Source: an uncultured bacterium
GTDB taxonomy: Bacteria > Myxococcota_A > Polyangia > Polyangiales > Houyiibacteriaceae
DNA: 64,000 nucleotides
NCBI GenBank assembly: GCA_938024995.1
Contig: CALJDU010000019.1
Coordinates: forward strand, 1-64,000
Reading direction: 5' to 3'
Shown here: positions 1 to 8,486 of the stretch, piece after piece
Position numbering within the stretch: the stretch's first letter is position 1
Layout: each line of letters opens with the position of its first letter
Notes under the pieces: generated by a model
Database searches by the model: none
The model's input: only the letters and a program-made list of their open reading frames with translations
What the model was told of the DNA's origin: nothing
Translations under genes and position numbers: made by a program

Positions 1-206
<206 letters not shown>

Positions 207-297
207 TTAGAGGACGGAGATGGGTGGGACGGGTGGGAGCTCCAGCGAGGATGAAGCAAGAACGCTCTTGGGGTAGTGGAGCGCAGCGGAACGGTCG

Positions 298-368
298 CGC
301 AGCAGAGCGAAGCGAACGTTGAGGTGAATCGCCGAAGGCGAGAGGAGTCTCCGGTGAGACTCCTCAAA
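298..368 (-). repeat. Structured repeat, copy A (locus 1, second unit)
   Basis: Read on the minus strand, this copy begins with a perfect 10-bp hairpin (arms 356-365 and 342-351, loop 352-355, stem GAGGAGTCTC). A small hairpin with a 3-base loop follows (329-341, TCGCC/GGCGA), then a conserved tail ATTCACCTCAACGTTCGCTT. It lies 148 bp beyond copy B and is nearly identical to it. The same architecture with other stem sequences occurs near 6600, 6960, 34550 and 34700. No gene is visible inside it. It could be a terminator-linked structured RNA or a small non-autonomous mobile repeat. Confidence 0.75.
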
Positions 369-445
369 AGGGAGCAAGCGGTCGTGGTGACGCGGACAAG
401 GGAAGAGCGAAGCTCTGACCGAAGGGAGCGTCGCGCACTGCCGCG

Positions 446-517
446 CGCAGCAGAGCGAAGCGAACGTTGAGGTGAATCGCCGAAGGCGAGAGGAGTCTCC
501 GATGAGACTCCTTAAAA
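446..517 (-). repeat. Structured repeat, copy B (locus 1, first unit), also probable terminator
   Basis: The first hairpin (490-499 with 504-513, stem GAGGAGTCTC with one terminal wobble pair) lies only 8-12 bases beyond the stop of the minus-strand gene that ends at 525, so it probably terminates that operon. A second hairpin (477-489) and the conserved ATTCACC-type tail follow. The roughly 80 bases between copies B and A resemble those between copies E and F at 34,600-34,690, sharing GCGTCACCACG and CGCTTGCTC. The repeating unit is therefore about 150 bp. Apart from copies A and B, I see nothing in the 123-524 gap. Confidence 0.75.
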
Positions 518-524
518 ACCGAGA

Positions 525-1175
525 CTACGCAAACAGCAGACCAACCACGAAGAACGCGAAGCCCACAACCGTCGTGAGTCCCCAGCGCGCAGCGGCGGGT
601 CGCACGAGTCTGTCCTTTTCGTCGAACGCCCGGCTCGCGAAAGCGAACGCGCCCACGACCCACATCAAGAATCCGCCGAGCAACAGGAGCGTGAACGAGA
701 CGCGTGGTCGACGCGGGGCGACCAGGAGCGCGAGGTGTTCGGCTTCCAGCTCTTCGGTCGTCTTGCCCGCGTCGATCGGCGGCGCCTCTTGGCGCGCCAT
801 GAGGCCCGCGATGCGCTCGTTGGCGGCGTCGAGCCGCTCGCCATGTGGCGTGAAGAAGCTGCGCGTCGCGAGGATCCCGCCGCGAACGGCGCGCCACGCG
901 GCGAGCGCACGCTCATCATCGTTTTCTTCTTCCGCAGCGCGCGCGATGTCGGCGAGGCCACGGAGCGCGGTGACGCAGTGCGGGTTGCCTGGCGCGTACC
1001 AACGGGCGGCGCGTCGGTAGTGAACGATGGCGCCATCAATGTCGTCTGCGTCGACGCGCTCCCGGGCTTCGTCCAGCTCCGCGGACGACGCGGTCACGAC
1101 GCGAACCGCGATGAGCGCTAGGAGCACGCCCGCGACGGCCATGGCGCGCGCGAAGATCCGAGCTTTGTTGTTCAC
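525..1175 (-). CDS. Hypothetical membrane protein (216 aa)
   Basis: This is the last gene of a three-gene minus-strand operon. Its GTG start (1175-1173) overlaps the permease stop in a 4-base GTGA, which fixes the start and suggests translational coupling. The protein has an N-terminal hydrophobic segment (about residues 6-25). A middle helical, TPR-like region with DDIDGAIVHYRRAARW follows and may repeat once. A C-terminal pair of membrane helices (about 160-215) completes it. I do not recognise a named family. Topology suggests a periplasmic or cytoplasmic helical domain held between membrane anchors, perhaps an accessory subunit of the permease. Alternative frames over this span have no such organisation. 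Confidence 0.65.
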   Translation of the reverse strand: MNNKARIFARAMAVAGVLLALIAVRVVTASSAELDEARERVDADDIDGAIVHYRRAARWYAPGNPHCVTALRGLADIARAAEEENDDERALAAWRAVRGGILATRSFFTPHGERLDAANERIAGLMARQEAPPIDAGKTTEELEAEHLALLVAPRRPRVSFTLLLLGGFLMWVVGAFAFASRAFDEKDRLVRPAAARWGLTTVVGFAFFVVGLLFA

Positions 1176-2095
1176 AGGAAGTCTCGGCGGTTGAAGATGA
1201 GGCTCGCGAGGAAGAGGAGCACCGAGCAGTAGAGCGCGGCGTATCCGAAGCTGGTCAGCACGTAGGCGATCGGTCCTCCTTGCCCACCCACCTCGTTCAA
1301 CGTGTTCCAGCCGGGGACGAAGAGGTTGAAGTTCGGGATGACCTCGGACACCGTGTGGAGCAGGGACTTGATCGCGTCGGGTAACGTCCGGCTCTTCATC
1401 GTGGCCATCTCGTACGCGGAGCGGCCCGCGACCCAGATCCCGATGGTGAAGAGCCCCGTCAAAAACGGGGTCGAGAACGACGAGAAGAGCAGCGCCACGC
1501 TCGCGACAACCGCGACCTCTGCGAGGTTCAGCGCGAGCGCACAAAGGATCGGCTCGAGGGTCACGCCTGCGGAGCCCGCGGCTGCGGCGGCGCAAGCAAG
1601 AAAGACCGCCGAGAGCGGAACGAGCGCGGCGGTGCGATCTCGGGCGCGCCAAATCACGAGCGCGGACACGGCGATGCAACCGATCGGGACGCCGAAGGCG
1701 AGGCCCAGCGCGTCGTGCTGCGCGCACATGACGGAGAACAGAATCGCGCCCATCAGCGTGACGAAGATCCAGCCGGTCAGGCAGATGCCGACGAACTTTC
1801 CGATCAAGAACTCGTAGCGGCGAATCGGTTTCGGCAGGATGACGTAGAGCGTCTTTCGCTCGATCTCTTTGTAGAGCAGCGACGACCCCAAGAAGATCGC
1901 GGTGACGACGCTGAAGAGCGAGATCGAGGCGAGGCCGATGTCGTGAACGACGCGTGCCTCTTCGTCCAAGCTGAGCTCGCCGAGCGCCAGCGTAAAGACC
2001 AGCACCGCAGACGCCGCGCCGACCATGCCGTAGAGCACCTTGTCCCGAACCGCCTCGCGGAACGTGTTGATCGCGACCGCCAAAACGCGGGTCAT
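1172..2095 (-). CDS. ABC-2 type transporter permease
   Basis: This integral membrane protein of 307 aa has about six hydrophobic segments, which fits the ABC-2 permease family used for export of drugs, lipids or surface components. The early motif FREAVRDKVLYGMV and the later KEIERKTLYVILPKPIRR are typical of this permease type (coupling-helix-like region before the second helix). The start is the ATG at 2095, overlapping the preceding stop by 4 bases. No ATP-binding subunit is encoded in this operon, so the ATPase must be elsewhere or the system is split. The substrate cannot be inferred. The neighbours on both sides are membrane proteins of unknown function. Confidence 0.8.
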   Translation of the reverse strand: MTRVLAVAINTFREAVRDKVLYGMVGAASAVLVFTLALGELSLDEEARVVHDIGLASISLFSVVTAIFLGSSLLYKEIERKTLYVILPKPIRRYEFLIGKFVGICLTGWIFVTLMGAILFSVMCAQHDALGLAFGVPIGCIAVSALVIWRARDRTAALVPLSAVFLACAAAAAGSAGVTLEPILCALALNLAEVAVVASVALLFSSFSTPFLTGLFTIGIWVAGRSAYEMATMKSRTLPDAIKSLLHTVSEVIPNFNLFVPGWNTLNEVGGQGGPIAYVLTSFGYAALYCSVLLFLASLIFNRRDFL

Positions 2096-2865
2096 GGCGT
2101 GCCTCCGGGGTTCTGGGTGACTGGGTTGGGAGCGATGCCTTCCGGTGGTGCTTCCGAATCGAGCGTGATGATGTTCTCGTTCACTTGCTCCGCGTCGCCG
2201 CCACGGAAGAAGAACGCCTGGCCACGCGCGAAGGGCGCGATCGCGTTGATCGCGATCACGAAGAGAGCGGCCGCGGTGACCATCCCAACGATCCCGGCCG
2301 CGTTGCGCTGCGCAAGACGCGCCCGCTCACCCAACGACGCCACGCTCTCCATCACGTGAATGGCGAGACCGGCGAGGCCGATCAAGTAGCCGCCAAGGAT
2401 CAACGGGGTGGCGAGGCGGCTTCGCAGCACCACGTAGAGCGCGCGCTCGTCAGCGGCTTGTTGAAGCACCCAGCCGTGGAGCGCGACCAGCCCGAGCGTG
2501 AGCAAAAGGGACAACCAAAACAGGCGCTCCCGTTCCCGTTCGCGAACGGCGAAGACCGCGACCGCGACCAATGACGCGAACACGATCCCGATCGCCCAAG
2601 GTGCGTAGGCCACGTCGATACGGCGAAGAAATTCCGTGCGCCCGCGCGCCGCACCCGTGACCGCGTAGAGGTGGACCGCGAGACACGGAAGGAGCGGGAC
2701 GAGCGCGAGAACGTCGCGGGTGACAGAGCGCGTCGCGTGAGGTCCGGCATCCGCCTCACGCTGGCTCTTGAACTCCTCGCGGAAACGCTGCTCCAGGGCG
2801 GCGTTGTCCTCGTGTTCTTGGCTCGCGTTCTCCGCGTTTTCGTCTGGCGCTCCGCTCTCCGTCAC
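2092..2865 (-). CDS. Hypothetical multi-pass membrane protein (257 aa)
   Basis: This is the first gene of the permease operon. It begins at a GTG (2865-2863) and its stop overlaps the permease ATG by 4 bases. The first 45 residues are acidic and hydrophilic with a coiled-coil-like stretch. Five hydrophobic helices follow between about residues 50 and 215, with a charged RERERERLF loop between helices 2 and 3. The tail is Pro-rich. I do not recognise the family. Tight coupling to the permease suggests a second membrane component of the same exporter. It is divergent from lnt across about 120 bp that must hold both promoters. Confidence 0.65.
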   Translation of the reverse strand: MTESGAPDENAENASQEHEDNAALEQRFREEFKSQREADAGPHATRSVTRDVLALVPLLPCLAVHLYAVTGAARGRTEFLRRIDVAYAPWAIGIVFASLVAVAVFAVRERERERLFWLSLLLTLGLVALHGWVLQQAADERALYVVLRSRLATPLILGGYLIGLAGLAIHVMESVASLGERARLAQRNAAGIVGMVTAAALFVIAINAIAPFARGQAFFFRGGDAEQVNENIITLDSEAPPEGIAPNPVTQNPGGTP

Positions 2866-2984
2866 GGCCTGCCAGAGGTAGCCCGCGGTGGGTCAGAGGG
2901 TCAAGGATGCGGCCGCCCCATCGCCGCGAGCGACCGAATAGCGCATCAAAACGCGGCGCGGAGCCTTCGAGTATCCTCCCGCGC

Positions 2985-4496
2985 GTGATCAACGGCGTTC
3001 GCAGAGGCCGGGGAGCGATTCCCGCGGCGCTCGTGTTGGGAGCCTTCTTGGCCCTCTCGGCTGCGCCCGTTCACTTCGTCGTGACCGCCTTCGTGTTCGT
3101 CCCAATGTTTCTTTGGCTGACCGAAGGCGCCTCGACCCGTCGCGCGTTCTTCCTTGGCTGGGCGAGCGGGTTCGCGTGCAACGCGGTGACCCTTCACTGG
3201 ACCGTGGGGATGCTTCAGGACTTCGGTCACTTCCCGCTCATCGGCGCCGTGCCCACGGCCTCCTTGCTCTTCGCGGCGCAGGCGCTCCCCTTCGCGTTCG
3301 CCCCCGCGCTGGCCACGGTGCTCTCCAAGAAGACGCCGCACCAGCGCTGGTGGATCTACAGCGTCGCGATGGTGGTCTTCTTCTCGTACATCCCAGCGAT
3401 CTTCCCGTGGCGCATTTCGTCCGGGCAGGTGGAGTGGCTCTCCTTCGTGCAGCTGGCAGATGTCCTCGGTTCACCCGGGCTCGACCTCGCGATTCTGTTC
3501 TGCGGCGCCGGAGCCTATGAAGCGATCACGCGTCGGCGTCGCGTGCCTGCGGTGCTCGCGGTCGTCGCGTTGATCATTCCGCTCGCGTACGGGGTCCCCC
3601 GCCTGTCACAAATCGAGCGGCTCCGCGACGAGGCGGCCACGCTTCGCGTCGGGGTCGTGCAGCCGAACATCGGCATTCACGAGAAACATGATCCGCGCCT
3701 TCGTTACCCGCAGCTGGAAGGTCTCCGTGCACAAACAAAAGCGCTTGAGGACCTCGGCGCTGAGCTCACCGTCTGGCCGGAGAGCGCCTACCCCTTCGCG
3801 ATAGAGCGCGGCCAAGCGGAGGATCCGGTGAGCCGACTTTCGGTGCGGCGAGACGGCGTCACAGGACCGGTGCTCTTCGGCGCGATCACGCGAGAGTCCC
3901 GCTGCGAGAAATGGAACTCCGTGGTCGCGATGAACCCCGACGGCACCTACGCGGGCGTTTCCGACAAGGTCGAGCTCTTGATCTTCGGTGAGTACGTCCC
4001 GTTTCACGAGTACCTGACCCCGCTTCATGAATACGTGCCGTGTCCCGGGATGACACCGGGGGAGCGCGCCGAGGTGCTCCCGATCGCGGGCGCGAACATC
4101 GGCGTGATGAACTGCTACGAAGACGTCCTCCCGCGCTATGGACGCGAGCTCGCGGCCGAGCGACCGGACCTCCTGATCAATGTCACCAACGATGCGTGGT
4201 TCGGCGACACCACTGAGCCCATCCTCCATCACATGATCGCCCGCATGCGCAGCGTCGAGACGCGTCGCGACTTGATCCGCGCCGTGAACACGGGAGTCAG
4301 CGGACACATCAGCGCGACCGGTGAGTCGCTGCTCGAGACCAACACCTACGAGCGGACGATCTTCATCGCGAGCGCGCGTCGCCTCAACGTCGAGACCTTT
4401 TGGGTGCGCTATGGAGACCTGCTCAGTGGACCGCTCGCGCTCCTTCTGGTGGTGCTTTCCTTCATTCGTCGCCGCGAGTACGTTCTCGCCCGATGA
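2985..4496 (+). CDS. lnt: Apolipoprotein N-acyltransferase
   Basis: Lnt adds the third acyl chain to the N-terminal cysteine of lipoproteins in the inner membrane. The first ~210 residues form about six or seven membrane helices. The C-terminal half is the nitrilase-type catalytic domain. Counted from the GTG at 2985, the catalytic triad is visible: Glu266 in TVWPESAYPF, Lys328 in SDKVELLIFGEYVPF and Cys377 in GVMNCYEDVLP. An upstream ATG at 2907 is in frame but adds 26 basic, non-hydrophobic residues, so GTG 2985 is preferred. At 503 aa the length is normal. The gene overlaps a downstream lipoprotein gene by 4 bases. It fits the many lipoproteins in this window. Confidence 0.93.
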   Translation: MINGVRRGRGAIPAALVLGAFLALSAAPVHFVVTAFVFVPMFLWLTEGASTRRAFFLGWASGFACNAVTLHWTVGMLQDFGHFPLIGAVPTASLLFAAQALPFAFAPALATVLSKKTPHQRWWIYSVAMVVFFSYIPAIFPWRISSGQVEWLSFVQLADVLGSPGLDLAILFCGAGAYEAITRRRRVPAVLAVVALIIPLAYGVPRLSQIERLRDEAATLRVGVVQPNIGIHEKHDPRLRYPQLEGLRAQTKALEDLGAELTVWPESAYPFAIERGQAEDPVSRLSVRRDGVTGPVLFGAITRESRCEKWNSVVAMNPDGTYAGVSDKVELLIFGEYVPFHEYLTPLHEYVPCPGMTPGERAEVLPIAGANIGVMNCYEDVLPRYGRELAAERPDLLINVTNDAWFGDTTEPILHHMIARMRSVETRRDLIRAVNTGVSGHISATGESLLETNTYERTIFIASARRLNVETFWVRYGDLLSGPLALLLVVLSFIRRREYVLAR

Positions 4497-5665
4497 CGGA
4501 ATCGCCGCGCCTCGCCGCCCTTGTTCTCCTCTCTCTTTTCGCGCCCGCGCTTCTGGGCGCAGCCCTCGGAGGGTGCGGCGGAGCGGAAGAGCGCCGCACC
4601 ATCGTGCCGGTCGAAGCTCCGGAGCGAACCGCGGCCGCCAACGATGACTTGCGGCGACTGTTGGTCGGCCTCGCGGAACGACAGCTCTGCGATCAGATGC
4701 AGGGTACGTACATCGCGCTGCCGGACGAAGACTCGGCCGAGGGCATCGCGGGAGGTGCCTCGCCATCGGCGGGACGGATGTGGATCGAGAGCTGTCACGC
4801 GGAGCGACGGGACGACCGACTCGCGATGCGCCTGGAAGGACCTGGCTGGACCTGGGTCGAGCGTGAGTCGGAAGGCCCGATGGGGTCGTCGTTTCAGGTG
4901 CGTGGGCACCTTCGCTTTCGCGGCGTGATGGAGCTCGAAGGCACCGTCGATGTCGCCTACACCGAGAACGCCGGCGTGCTCTCGCTCTGGCTGACCCCGG
5001 GTCGCGGTATCTCCGCGACGATCACGCCGACCGGTTCGGTGCCGGTCGCGCCCCAAGGTGGATGGTCTTCGTTCTTGGCGGGCATCGGCGGCGTCTTCGG
5101 TGACGACATCGAAGAGCGCGCCAAGCCGATCGTCGAAGAGCAAGGCAGCGAGATGCTCAAAGAGGTTCTCGCGGGTGGCTTTACCTTCACGCTTGACGTG
5201 TGCTCGGGTCAGTCGGACTCGATGGTTGGCGCGCTCGCGAACGGCGACAAGCCCGAGCGCCCGTATCCGCCCGACGAGATGCGGTGGCTCGCCAACCAGC
5301 GCGTTCGGATGCGCGCCGGCGGCTTGGATGTCGCGGGGCCTTTCCAGTCGAGCGATGCGCCCGTCCATCTCGACTTTGAGGTCGAGGCCGGTCCTGGGGT
5401 GGAGCTCCGGATGATGTGCGCCGCCGACGCCGAGCACGTGGTCGCCGCGCACCTCGAAGGGCGCGCGGTCGGTGAGTCCGTTCGCCCGGTCACCACGCAG
5501 CGCATCACGTCCGGGACGTCCACGTTTCTCGAGGTCGACAGCAGCGACTGTCCGATGGTCGCCGTCATGACGCCGATGGGCGCCACGGTCGAGAACACCA
5601 TCTTCCGTTTCCGCGCCTTCGTTGTGGGTGACCGCGCCGAGCCCCTCGTGAACTGCGACGGATAG
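4493..5665 (+). CDS. Predicted lipoprotein, unknown function (390 aa)
   Basis: The ATG at 4493 overlaps the lnt stop (ATGA). This start gives a classic lipoprotein signal: a hydrophobic stretch to residue 27, then LGGC with Cys28 as the likely lipidated residue. The mature protein is mixed alpha/beta with several spaced cysteines (QLCDQM, ESCHAE, LDVCSG, RMMCAA, SDCPM, LVNCDG) that could form periplasmic disulfides. I see no catalytic motif. Translational coupling to lnt, the enzyme that would finish its own lipid anchor, is notable but may only reflect operon compaction. Function unknown. Confidence 0.75.
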   Translation: MTESPRLAALVLLSLFAPALLGAALGGCGGAEERRTIVPVEAPERTAAANDDLRRLLVGLAERQLCDQMQGTYIALPDEDSAEGIAGGASPSAGRMWIESCHAERRDDRLAMRLEGPGWTWVERESEGPMGSSFQVRGHLRFRGVMELEGTVDVAYTENAGVLSLWLTPGRGISATITPTGSVPVAPQGGWSSFLAGIGGVFGDDIEERAKPIVEEQGSEMLKEVLAGGFTFTLDVCSGQSDSMVGALANGDKPERPYPPDEMRWLANQRVRMRAGGLDVAGPFQSSDAPVHLDFEVEAGPGVELRMMCAADAEHVVAAHLEGRAVGESVRPVTTQRITSGTSTFLEVDSSDCPMVAVMTPMGATVENTIFRFRAFVVGDRAEPLVNCDG

Positions 5666-5710
5666 CGGAGTTTTCCCAACTCTCCGTTCAGAGCGGCTAC
5701 CCTCCCGGAC

Positions 5711-6580
5711 ATGACCGCCCCGCGGGTCCTCGTCGTCTACAAGCGCACCGCGTTTCAGCGGAACCGCGACAGCAAGCGAGTGAAAGCCTTGCTCGCGAGC
5801 GACGACCTCTCGGTCGCGAGGATGATGGGCGCTCACGAGGCGCATCTCGAGACCATCGCGACGGCCAAGCGTGTGCTCAAGGAGCTTGGTGCCAAGGCGA
5901 CCTTTCGGCACAAGCAAACCAGCGAAGCAGAGGACGTGGACCTCGTCGTCACGCTCGGCGGCGACGGGACGGTCTTGTGGGTCTCGCACTTCGTCGACAA
6001 AGACACGCCGATGGTCGCGATCAACAGCTCGCCGACGACGAGCGTGGGCTACTTCTGCGCGGGGACGCCCGACACGATGGCGGAGACGCTGTCCGCGGCG
6101 CTAGAGCGCAAGTTGAAGAAGACGAAGCTCTCGCGGATGGAGGTCACGATCGACGACACGGTCGTGACGACTCGCGTGCTCAACGACGTGCTCTTCTGTC
6201 ACGAGAACCCCGCGATGACGACCCGGTACATCTTGCGGCAAGGCGACGTGGTCGAAGAGCAGACGTCGAGCGGGATGTGGGTGGGGCCCGCGGCGGGATC
6301 CACCGCGGCCCAACGTTCGGCGGGCGGTAAGGTCTTGCCGCTCGGGAGTAAGAAGCTTCAGTTCGTCGTGCGCGAGCTCTATCGTCGCGAAGAGGTCGAC
6401 TACTCGCTCGATAAAGGTCTCATCGGGCCGGAGGACGCGCTCATCATCAAGAGCAAGATCCGCGCGGGCCGATTGTTCATCGACGGTGCGCAGCGAAACG
6501 AAAAGGTCGACATCGGCTCCGTCATCCGGCTCCGTCGGTCGAGCGAGTCACTCATGCTTCTTGGGCTGCGGCGGCGCTGA
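5711..6580 (+). CDS. NAD(+)/NADH kinase family protein
   Basis: Phosphorylates NAD(H) to NADP(H) in the cytoplasm. The hallmark GGDGT motif is at residues 83-87 (VVTLGGDGTVLW). A conserved substrate-binding stretch LNDVLFCHENP follows at about 160, and the glycine-rich VGPAAGSTAAQRSAGG at about 195 matches the region that contacts the adenine and ribose in NAD kinases. The arrangement resembles the longer NADK subgroup rather than E. coli NadK, where the asparagine-glutamate pair reads NE. Start at ATG 5711; length (289 aa) is normal. A terminator-like hairpin with T-rich loop begins 8 bases after the stop. Confidence 0.85.
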   Translation: MTAPRVLVVYKRTAFQRNRDSKRVKALLASDDLSVARMMGAHEAHLETIATAKRVLKELGAKATFRHKQTSEAEDVDLVVTLGGDGTVLWVSHFVDKDTPMVAINSSPTTSVGYFCAGTPDTMAETLSAALERKLKKTKLSRMEVTIDDTVVTTRVLNDVLFCHENPAMTTRYILRQGDVVEEQTSSGMWVGPAAGSTAAQRSAGGKVLPLGSKKLQFVVRELYRREEVDYSLDKGLIGPEDALIIKSKIRAGRLFIDGAQRNEKVDIGSVIRLRRSSESLMLLGLRRR

Positions 6581-6588
6581 GCTTATAC

Positions 6589-6645
6589 GGGTCTTTTTTC
6601 GAAGACCCTCTGCGCTGTTGGCGCATTCACCCCAAACGTGTTCTG
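6589..6645 (+). repeat. Structured repeat, copy C (locus 2), also probable terminator of the NAD kinase gene
   Basis: The first hairpin is GGGTCTT (6589-6595) with AAGACCC (6602-6608) around a TTTTCG loop, starting 8 bases after the NAD kinase stop. A second hairpin (TGCGC/GCGCA, 6611-6625) and the conserved tail ATTCACCCCAAACG follow. The stem sequence differs from loci 1 and 3, but the layout is the same. Copy D faces it from the opposite strand with the same GGGTCTT/AAGACCC stem. The rest of the 6581-6980 gap is GC-rich, and I see no gene in it. Confidence 0.75.
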
Positions 6646-6899
6646 CGCAGGGCGCCAAGCCACGACCGGAGTTTTGTTCGCTTCGCTCTCAAAGACTCCG
6701 ACCGTGTCTGAGGCTGTACGTTTGACCTGACCCCATTCCGGCGCTGTTCAGTGAGTTAGCTGTTGTCGCGGGACGACGTCGGCAAGCAACACCGCAACAC
6801 TCGGGTGTATGCCGAAGGCAGAACCGAACGACCGTCAGCAAAGCAAGAACGCAAGGGCCCGGAAACCGACGCGCGAGTGAGCGAAGCGAACGCAGCAAG

Positions 6900-6972
6900 G
6901 AGGGAGCCTGGGTCCGCGCAGTAGCGTTTTGGGTGAATGGCGAAGCCAGAGGGTCTTCAAGAAAAGACCCTA
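6900..6972 (-). repeat. Structured repeat, copy D (locus 2), also probable terminator
   Basis: Read on the minus strand, GGGTCTT (6970-6964) pairs with AAGACCC (6957-6951). A small TGGC/GCCA hairpin (6938-6948) and ATTCACCCAAAACG follow. It begins about 10 bases beyond the stop of the minus-strand gene ending at 6981. It therefore sits at that gene's 3' end, as copy C does for the NAD kinase gene. Copies C and D form a convergent pair with hairpins on the outer sides and variable sequence between. Confidence 0.72.
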
Positions 6973-6980
6973 AACAACTG

Positions 6981-7532
6981 TTAGTCGTCGAGCGACCAGG
7001 TGAGCGCGAGGGTCGGCGCAATGACAAAGGCGTCCGCTGAACCGAGCAGCCACCAGGCCTCGACGCCCGCGGCCAAGCCGACCGTGTCGTCGAGCCACCA
7101 CTCAACGCGCCCGCCCATTGCGAAGTAGCCGCCTGCGCTCAGCCCCATGTTGGTCGCGCCCGCCCAGAGCCCGCCGCGCGCGATCACGGCGACCCCAAAG
7201 CCGCCCGTCTTGTAGCCGATCGCCAGCGAGAGCCCGGCCGGCGTGAACATCTGGTTTGCGTCCGCGTTGTCGCTGGAGAGGCCGCTGACGCCGACGCCGA
7301 GACCGACCTTGAACGCGAACTCGGACCGCTCGCCGAGGGATACGCGGAACGGGTGGAGGAGGTCGACGATGAGCCCACCGCCGATGCGCGCGTTACTGCC
7401 GTTGGAATCTGCCGGACCCACGAGAACGTGCGCGCCGAGGGCACCATCGGGGCGCCAGTCGGCACGCGCGCTCAAGGTACCCAAGAGCAAAGTCGAGACC
7501 GCGACGAGCGCGAACGCGAGAACGTGACGCAC
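6981..7532 (-). CDS. Secreted protein, possible small outer-membrane barrel (183 aa)
   Basis: The GTG start at 7532 shares one base with the stop of the upstream transaldolase gene. Residues 1-24 form a signal peptide with likely cleavage after SARA. The mature region is made of short alternating hydrophobic strands with many Gly and Ala (SLAIGYKTGGFGVAVIARG, for example). This is typical of small eight-stranded outer-membrane barrels, but the family is not identified. Co-transcription with the transaldolase and the DUF2007-like gene is likely from spacing. Function unknown. Confidence 0.6.
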   Translation of the reverse strand: MRHVLAFALVAVSTLLLGTLSARADWRPDGALGAHVLVGPADSNGSNARIGGGLIVDLLHPFRVSLGERSEFAFKVGLGVGVSGLSSDNADANQMFTPAGLSLAIGYKTGGFGVAVIARGGLWAGATNMGLSAGGYFAMGGRVEWWLDDTVGLAAGVEAWWLLGSADAFVIAPTLALTWSLDD

Positions 7533-8416
7533 TAGCGCTTGCGCTTCTTCTTGGCGGCCTTCTTAGACACCTTCGTCTTCTTCTTGGTGGCCTTCTTCTT
7601 GGTGGCCTTCGTCTTGGTGGCCTTCTTCTTTGTGGCCTTCTTCTTGGTGGCCTTCTTGGTCACCTTGGCGGTCTTCTTCAGCTTTTTCTTGGCGGCGTTT
7701 TTCTTCGCGGTCGCTTCCTTCTTCGCGGCGCGCTTCGCGGCGGTCTCCGCTCGCTTCGCGGCCTTCTTCGCGTCGGAGGCGGTCTTCTTCGCGTCGGCGA
7801 GGAAACGGGCGAGGCCGCTGTCGGTCAGCGGGTGCTTGAGGAGCTGAAGGATGACCTTGTGCGGAATCGTCGCAACGTGCGCACCGATCGCGAGTGACTC
7901 CACGACGTGACGCGGGTGTCGGATGCTGGCCGCGAGGACCTTCGTCTCGTACCCGTAGTTCGAGTAGCACTCGACCAGCTGCGCCACGAGGTCCATCCCG
8001 TCGCCGCCGATGTCGTCGACGCGCCCGATGAACGGGCTGATGTACGTCGCGCCGGCCTTCGCCGCGAGCATGCCCTGAGTCACGCTGAAGCAGAGCGTCA
8101 CGTTCGTCTTGATGCCCTCGGACGTAAACGTCTGGACGGCCTTCAATCCATCCGCGATGAGCGGGACCTTCACGACGATGTTCTTGTGAATCGCGGCGAG
8201 CTCACGGCCCTCCTTCACGATCCCTTCGTAGTCCGTCGCGACCACCTCCGCGCTGATCGGACCGTCGACGATCTGGCAGATCTCCGTGATCACTTCCTTG
8301 AGCGTTCGTCCCGTCTTGGCGATGAGCGAAGGGTTGGTGGTCACGCCGTCGATGACGCCCATATCAGCGGCGTCACGAATCTGCGCGACGTCCGCGGTGT
8401 CGATGAAGATCTCCAT
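7532..8416 (-). CDS. Transaldolase (TalC/fructose-6-phosphate aldolase type) with a histone H1-like Lys/Ala tail
   Basis: Residues 1-210 are a complete short transaldolase, with the opening [22 protein letters not shown] at 26-34 and the Schiff-base Lys83 in IVVKVPL. Members of this group are usually about 215-220 aa. Here another ~84 residues (211-294) are almost only Lys, Ala, Thr and Arg, ending in repeated ATKKK units like histone H1 or bacterial H1-like tails. The 15-bp coding repeat lies near 7580-7670. The start is the ATG at 8416-8414; longer upstream translations are Arg/Ser-rich and not transaldolase-like. The core acts in non-oxidative pentose phosphate metabolism. The tail could bind nucleic acid or polyphosphate, which is inference. 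Confidence 0.88.
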   Translation of the reverse strand: MEIFIDTADVAQIRDAADMGVIDGVTTNPSLIAKTGRTLKEVITEICQIVDGPISAEVVATDYEGIVKEGRELAAIHKNIVVKVPLIADGLKAVQTFTSEGIKTNVTLCFSVTQGMLAAKAGATYISPFIGRVDDIGGDGMDLVAQLVECYSNYGYETKVLAASIRHPRHVVESLAIGAHVATIPHKVILQLLKHPLTDSGLARFLADAKKTASDAKKAAKRAETAAKRAAKKEATAKKNAAKKKLKKTAKVTKKATKKKATKKKATKTKATKKKATKKKTKVSKKAAKKKRKR

Positions 8417-8486
8417 GCGGCAGGAGTACGAGGGAGGAGCGGGGTGGGTCAAGTGGCGTCGGCGCTCGCTGACGCTTCTGGGTCGC

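Noticed and set aside
6486..6725. A 79-codon frame running from the NAD kinase end into repeat copy C
   Set aside because: It overlaps the real gene in another frame and crosses the terminator hairpin.
7570..7680. 15-bp DNA repeats looking like a short tandem repeat or CRISPR
   Set aside because: They encode the ATKKK tail of the transaldolase in frame; repeats are contiguous without spacers.
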